A stretch of DNA of 10,872 nucleotides, taken from NCBI GenBank assembly GCA_020201415.1, contig JAIVGW010000047.1, positions 1-10,872 on the forward strand. The letters are read 5' to 3'. The stretch comes from Lentisphaerota bacterium (GTDB lineage: Bacteria > Verrucomicrobiota > Kiritimatiellia > JAAZAB01). This document shows positions 7,479-10,872 of this stretch, piece by piece. The position numbers and the translations under genes are program-made. Numbering within the stretch: position 1 is the first letter of the stretch; every line of letters begins with the position of its first letter. The notes under the pieces were generated by a model. That model had not been told where the DNA came from. It saw only the letters and a list, made by a program, of their open reading frames with translations, and searched no databases.

Positions 7479-7523
7479 GAATTTACGTGAGCTGATAACG
7501 CGCACCTTAACGATTAAACGCAA

Positions 7524-7552
7524 ATAATGAATCAAAATCGTTTGCAGGTCAA
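7524..7552 (-). promoter_or_regulatory. Possible sigma70-type promoter for the beta-helix gene
   Basis: On the minus strand, TTGACC (7552-7547) and CATTAT (7529-7524) are separated by 17 bases, about 60 bases before the ATG at 7462. The -35 matches well and the -10 matches 4 of 6. This is the best candidate I can see in the divergent gap, but a match of this quality occurs by chance fairly often. Confidence 0.3.
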
Positions 7553-7582
7553 TCTTCTTGCAGCTTTGTTTTGCGTTATGTT

Positions 7583-7600
7583 TTTCAGTCTGCAGTTTGG
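7583..7600. repeat. Third copy of the 19-bp intergenic motif
   Basis: The bases tttcagtctgcagtttgg match the right-hand inverted repeat at 3956-3974 except for one substitution and one missing T. The resemblance to the left copy (3611-3629) extends through the run of five A's on the opposite strand. This copy lies alone in the divergent gap 7463-7702, upstream of both flanking genes. Just after it, gcgc-ttcg-gcgc (7609-7620) forms a 4-bp stem with a stable UUCG-type loop. Confidence 0.45.
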
Positions 7601-7636
7601 AGGCATCAGCGCTTCGGCGCGGAATCATGATGTTAA

Positions 7637-7664
7637 TTGACAAATCATTGATTAATCTTAAAAT
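7637..7664 (+). promoter_or_regulatory. Sigma70-type promoter for the sensor kinase gene
   Basis: TTGACA (7637-7642) is a perfect -35 box, followed after 16 bases by TAAAAT (7659-7664), 5 of 6 for the -10 box. The ATG at 7703 is 38 bases downstream. The AT-rich stretch around it stands out from the GC-rich genes. Confidence 0.5.
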
Positions 7665-7702
7665 ATATTCAGCAGCAGCGAATAACAGCGGGGTCATTTT
7701 CC

Positions 7703-8917
7703 ATGCAGGGTGGTTGTCATATCGGGCTGAGATCACTGTCCGCGGGTCTGCTGGCAGCTTTCATTATTTTTTCTGATGCAGCAGCCACGCCGGCCTTTAA
7801 TCACGAAGCGGTATTGGAGGATCCTGTTGCGTCCGATTCTGAGGCTCAGGCATCGGCGGTCCGGATGCTGGCCAGCATCCTGCGCAGCGCGCCTACCGGC
7901 ATTGGCTTGGTGAAGGATCGGATCATTGTTGATGTCAATGATTACATTCTTGATTTAACGGGATATCGCCGTGAGGAATTGATCGGGCGGCATGCGGATT
8001 TTCTGTACCCCACGCAGGAAGACTCGGATTATGTTGCCCGGGAAAAGTACCGGCAGATTGCCGCCAAAGGCACCGGATCGGTTGAGACCCGCTGGCTCCG
8101 GAAGGATGGCTCCATTCGATACGTCCTGCTGTCCTCAACGCCGTTGGATTTGCAAGATCTTTCGGCGGGAGTGACTTTTACGGTGCTTGATATTACCGAG
8201 CGCAAACTCGCCGAGGATACTTTGCGGGAAAGCGAAGCCCGTTTTGCAAAGATCTTCAGCGCTAATCCCGCGCCTTTGGTGGTTTCCGAGATCGATTCCG
8301 GACGGTTCATTGATGTCAATGACCGCTGGGTGGAGATGCTCGGTTATTCCCGGGAGGAGCAGCTGGGCCGGACATCCAAGGAGGTCGGCATCTGGGCCGA
8401 TCCGGAGGATCGCGACCGCGCCATAGCCAAATTAAGGAAACAGGGTTTTTTCAGACGGGTGCCGATATTTTTCAGGACCAAGTCTGGCAATGTGCGATAT
8501 GCCCTCTGGTCGGGCGAAATAGTCAAGCTGGGCGGACGCGAAGTTCTGCTTTCGATGATCATGGATGAAACCGACCGGCGACAGGCCGAGATCACACTGG
8601 GACAGCGTACAAGCTTTTTTGTGGTGGCGCTGGGCCTATTGAGTCTGATTTTGTTGGGGGTGGTTGTCAAATTGTGCCGGGCGTGCTTTTCCAGTTTTAT
8701 GCCCGGCCGGACGGCCAAACTGGCCTGCATTACATCAGCGACAGGGCTGAACGGCTGTTCGGCATCAAGGCCGACCTGGATGATTTTTCTGAACGTTTCA
8801 TCGCGCTGGTGGTTCCGGATCATCGCAAAGCATTCATTCAATCCGTGCAATGCGCGATCAAAGATCGCGTTGGTTGGCATTACGAGGGCAAACTTTGCAA
8901 ACCGAGCGGAGAAATAA
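7703..8917 (+). pseudogene. N-terminal part of a frame-broken PAS-domain sensor histidine kinase
   Basis: Residues 9-23 form a hydrophobic export or membrane segment after R10. Residues 54-165 and 179-290 are PAS/PAC domains (GIGLVKDRIIVDVNDYIL, DLTGYRREELIG, TVLDITERKLAE; then GRFIDVNDRWVEMLGYSREE). Residues 304-323 are a transmembrane helix (FFVVALGLLSLILLGVVV). After about residue 323 (base 8670) the translation loses all family resemblance and is cysteine- and tryptophan-rich until the stop at 8917. The third PAS and the kinase core continue in another frame from about 8668. So residues 324-404 are almost certainly not natural sequence, and this is the 5' half of a single gene ending at 9663. 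The start has only a weak ribosome-binding site (gcgggg) but lies well placed behind a good promoter. PAS domains sense small ligands, redox state or light; the signal here is unknown. Confidence 0.75.
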
Positions 8918-9663
8918 TCTGGTTTGTTGGTGATGCCGTGCCTTTGCGGCGTGAGCGCGAAATTGTCTTTAATGGAATCATACAGGACATCACCGGCCGC
9001 AAGCAGGCCGAAAATTCCCTGCGTCTCGCATTACGGGAGAAGGAAACACTGTTGCGCGAACTTTATCACCGCGCCAAGAACAGCATGCAGGTGATCTGTT
9101 CGATGATGTCATTGCAATCAGCTTACAGCGGCAATGCCATGGTTAAAAAATTTGCCAATGACATGGCGGCCCGCATCCAGGCCATGGCTCTGGTGCATCA
9201 GAAATTGTACCAGGCGCATGACCTGTCGCGTATCGGTCTGGACGAATATCTGCGTGATCTGCTGAATTTGCTGTTCCGCAGTTACAATGTCAGCCCCGGC
9301 GTCATTGAGTTGAAAATGGACTTGGTTCCGGTGGCCGTGCTTATTGACGTAGCCGTTCCCTGTGGGCTGATCATTAATGAGCTGGTGACTAATTCGATTA
9401 AATACGCCTTCCCTGATGGTCGTCAAGGAGTGATTTCACTGCGTCTGTCAACCGATCAGAAGGGGGGGATTGAGTTGGAATACGCTGATGATGGGGTGGG
9501 GGTGGCGCCTGATTTCGATTTTCGGCACAGGCAATCCCTGGGTTTACAGAGCATCTTTGCCCTGGCAGAGCAGCAGCTCCAGGGCAAGGTTGATTTCAGC
9601 GCCGGCCAGGGTCTGGAGTGCCGCATCCGTTTTGTCAATGCGCTTGACAATCCGCGAGTCTGA
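8674..9663 (+). CDS. Histidine kinase C-terminal part: PAS, HisKA_2 and HATPase domains
   Basis: The GTG at 8674 is merely the first possible start codon in this frame. It lies inside the third PAS domain (VPGVLFQFYARPDG) and there is no ribosome-binding site, so the real start is at 7703. From 8674: residues 1-110 are PAS/PAC, ending IIQDITGRKQAE. Residues about 120-200 are a HisKA_2 dimerisation domain with the phosphorylated histidine at H132 (ELYHRAKNSMQ; usual form HRVKNNLQ). Residues 225-322 are the ATP-binding domain with N box NELVTNSIKYAF, G1 box DDGVGV and G2-like SLGLQ. The kinase core looks intact. HisKA_2 kinases phosphorylate separate response regulators or act in stress and light signalling; no regulator gene is in the window. 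It converges on the propeller gene, with a 72-base gap (9664-9735) lacking a clear terminator. Confidence 0.8.
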   Translation: MPGVLFQFYARPDGQTGLHYISDRAERLFGIKADLDDFSERFIALVVPDHRKAFIQSVQCAIKDRVGWHYEGKLCKPSGEIIWFVGDAVPLRREREIVFNGIIQDITGRKQAENSLRLALREKETLLRELYHRAKNSMQVICSMMSLQSAYSGNAMVKKFANDMAARIQAMALVHQKLYQAHDLSRIGLDEYLRDLLNLLFRSYNVSPGVIELKMDLVPVAVLIDVAVPCGLIINELVTNSIKYAFPDGRQGVISLRLSTDQKGGIELEYADDGVGVAPDFDFRHRQSLGLQSIFALAEQQLQGKVDFSAGQGLECRIRFVNALDNPRV

Positions 9664-9735
9664 ATCCAGTGGTTGTAACTTTGTCCGCAGCGATTACCTC
9701 TGGCTTTTCCCCGGGGGTGCGTGGCGGCATAGCGA

Positions 9736-10872
9736 TCATGGTTCGGCAATCACGTAAACGAACAGGGTTTCGGCATGCCGCAGATAAAGGCGCCCGCCGG
9801 CAATCGACGGGTGTGCCCAATAAGGACCCTGACCACCGATGGGCACCTTGAAAGAACTTACCAGGCGGAAATTGCCGGGCCGGGGATCCACCAGGCCCAT
9901 CATGCCCTTTTCCGCGAATGTATACAGCATGCCGTCGGCATAGATCAGCGAGCCCTTGCCCACACCATCGATTTTTTCGATCACCCTGCCGTCCTGCAGG
10001 TTCAGGCAAATCCATTGATTGCGGTTGTTGCGGTCCGCCGCGCCGTAAATCAGTCCGTCCAGCAGGATCAGGCCGCCGTGATGGCAGTCGAGTTCAGAAT
10101 CGCGCCATTCGGCGGTTACGCCTGTGCCGTCGGCATTGAGCTGGAACATGACTCCGCGTTCGCCGCCGTAACCGGAAGTGAGGTAAAATTTGCCGTCGTC
10201 GAAAACCGGTGATACGGCCTGGATATTGTAGCGCGGTTCGGGATCGCGCAGCTCACGCCAAAGAAGTTTGCCGGTGTCGGGCCTGATACCGATAAAGGTT
10301 TTACCGGTAAGTTGCACGATGATTGACTGCCCGGCATGTGTGATTTCAATGGGTGAGCAATAGCCCGAAGTGTCGTCAACGCCGGCGGTGGTCCAGATGG
10401 TGGCACCGGTATCGGGATGCACCGCCGCCACGCCCGCCTGCGGTCCGCCGGGCGTCAGGATCACTTTGTTGTCGATGATCAGCGGCGACTCGGTGATGCC
10501 CCACTTGATATTGCGTGCGCCGAAGCGCTCGACCATGTCGATCGACCAGATTTGACGCCCGGTAGCGGCGTCGAAACAGGCGGCGCCGCCGTAACCGCTG
10601 GTGAGGTACAACCGGCCGTTCCAATAGGTTGGTGTGGAGCGCGACCCGCTGTAGCTGCGTCCCCATTCCTTGCCGTAAGAAGCCTTCCAGCGCAGCCGGC
10701 CTTCCAGGTCCAGGGCATAGACGAAGCCCTCCTCGTCCTCCATGCCGGTGATGAAGACGGCATCATCCGTGACGGTGGCCGAGGAATAACCGATACCCAG
10801 TTGGTCGAATTTCCACAGTAAGCGCGGGCCAGGATCCGGCCACTGCTTGAGCAGCGGGCCGGTGTTTTCGGC
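9736..10872 (-). CDS. PQQ-like beta-propeller protein (5' end beyond window)
   Basis: An open frame with a stop at 9736-9738 that runs to the window edge, giving 379 visible residues; its start and any signal peptide are outside. The ATG at 10743 is internal: upstream residues (LLKQWPDPGPRLLWKFDQ, GIGYSSATVTDDAVFITG) are typical of this family. Blades end in PQQ-type motifs such as CFDAATGRQIWSID, VHPDTGATIWTT and IRPDTGKLLWRE, at least six in total. The first visible lines resemble the N-terminus of secreted PQQ-like (BamB/quinoprotein-type) propellers that are common in planctomycetes and verrucomicrobia. I see no evidence for bound PQQ or for dehydrogenase activity, so it may be a binding or scaffold protein of the periplasm or outer membrane. 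The C-terminus (LFVYVIAEP) appears complete. Confidence 0.85.
   Translation of the reverse strand, partial: AENTGPLLKQWPDPGPRLLWKFDQLGIGYSSATVTDDAVFITGMEDEEGFVYALDLEGRLRWKASYGKEWGRSYSGSRSTPTYWNGRLYLTSGYGGAACFDAATGRQIWSIDMVERFGARNIKWGITESPLIIDNKVILTPGGPQAGVAAVHPDTGATIWTTAGVDDTSGYCSPIEITHAGQSIIVQLTGKTFIGIRPDTGKLLWRELRDPEPRYNIQAVSPVFDDGKFYLTSGYGGERGVMFQLNADGTGVTAEWRDSELDCHHGGLILLDGLIYGAADRNNRNQWICLNLQDGRVIEKIDGVGKGSLIYADGMLYTFAEKGMMGLVDPRPGNFRLVSSFKVPIGGQGPYWAHPSIAGGRLYLRHAETLFVYVIAEP

Noticed and set aside
7463..7702. tRNA or small RNA gene in the divergent gap
   Set aside because: No cloverleaf or conserved T-loop sequence seen; the region is AT-rich promoter-like DNA.
8663..8674. Programmed -1 frameshift in the kinase gene
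   Set aside because: gtc aaa ttg is not a slippery site, and no stimulating stem is evident just downstream.
9664..9735. Bidirectional terminator between the convergent kinase and propeller genes
   Set aside because: Only a short CCCCGGGGG palindrome without a T-run on either side; not enough to call a terminator.

Overview
The window reads like a piece of a free-living or particle-associated bacterium of the PVC group (Verrucomicrobiota/Kiritimatiellota/Lentisphaerota), probably from a metagenome. I favour Kiritimatiellota at about even odds. The grounds are the gene content: large secreted multi-domain beta proteins, tandem beta-helix proteins, PQQ-type propellers, an ice-binding-like DUF3494 domain, and intergenic hairpin repeats. 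There is no rRNA or other marker gene to settle the lineage. Most products are exported or envelope-associated; no metabolic operon is visible.

Layout. 63-599 (+) is a small exported protein with short N-Y repeats and an outer-membrane-like C-terminus. 775-3476 (+) was one gene for a long secreted protein (signal peptide, DUF3494 domain, Ig/FN3/CARDB-like modules, six DxDGDG calcium-type repeats). It is broken inside the DUF3494 domain by a frame change plus an apparent loss of about 50 codons. The convergent gap 3477-4057 holds a dense cluster of non-coding repeats: three exact 40-bp tandem copies of a GTAG-plus-palindrome REP-like hairpin, three related CTTCG repeats, and an outer pair of imperfect 19-bp inverted repeats. 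4058-7462 (-) is an 1134-residue exported protein built from three beta-helix modules and one FN3-like domain. The 240-bp divergent gap 7463-7702 carries a third copy of the 19-bp motif and good promoter candidates. 7703-9663 (+) was one hybrid sensor gene (PAS-PAS-membrane segment-PAS-HisKA_2-HATPase) and is also broken by a frame change. 9736-10872 (-) is the C-terminal part of a PQQ-like beta-propeller protein that runs off the window.

How the genes relate. The genes do not form one operon: their strands alternate and the gaps are long. The shared theme is the cell surface: an outer-membrane or surface protein, a calcium-repeat adhesin-like protein, a secreted beta-helix protein that could bind or cut polysaccharide, a propeller protein, and a membrane histidine kinase whose response regulator is not in the window.

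The two broken genes both need a net -1 frame change and both look short at the junction. That means either real decay or a systematic assembly fault. I do not see a clearly new multi-gene system. The strongest candidates for something under-described are the repeat cluster at 3611-3974 and its related copy at 7583-7600.
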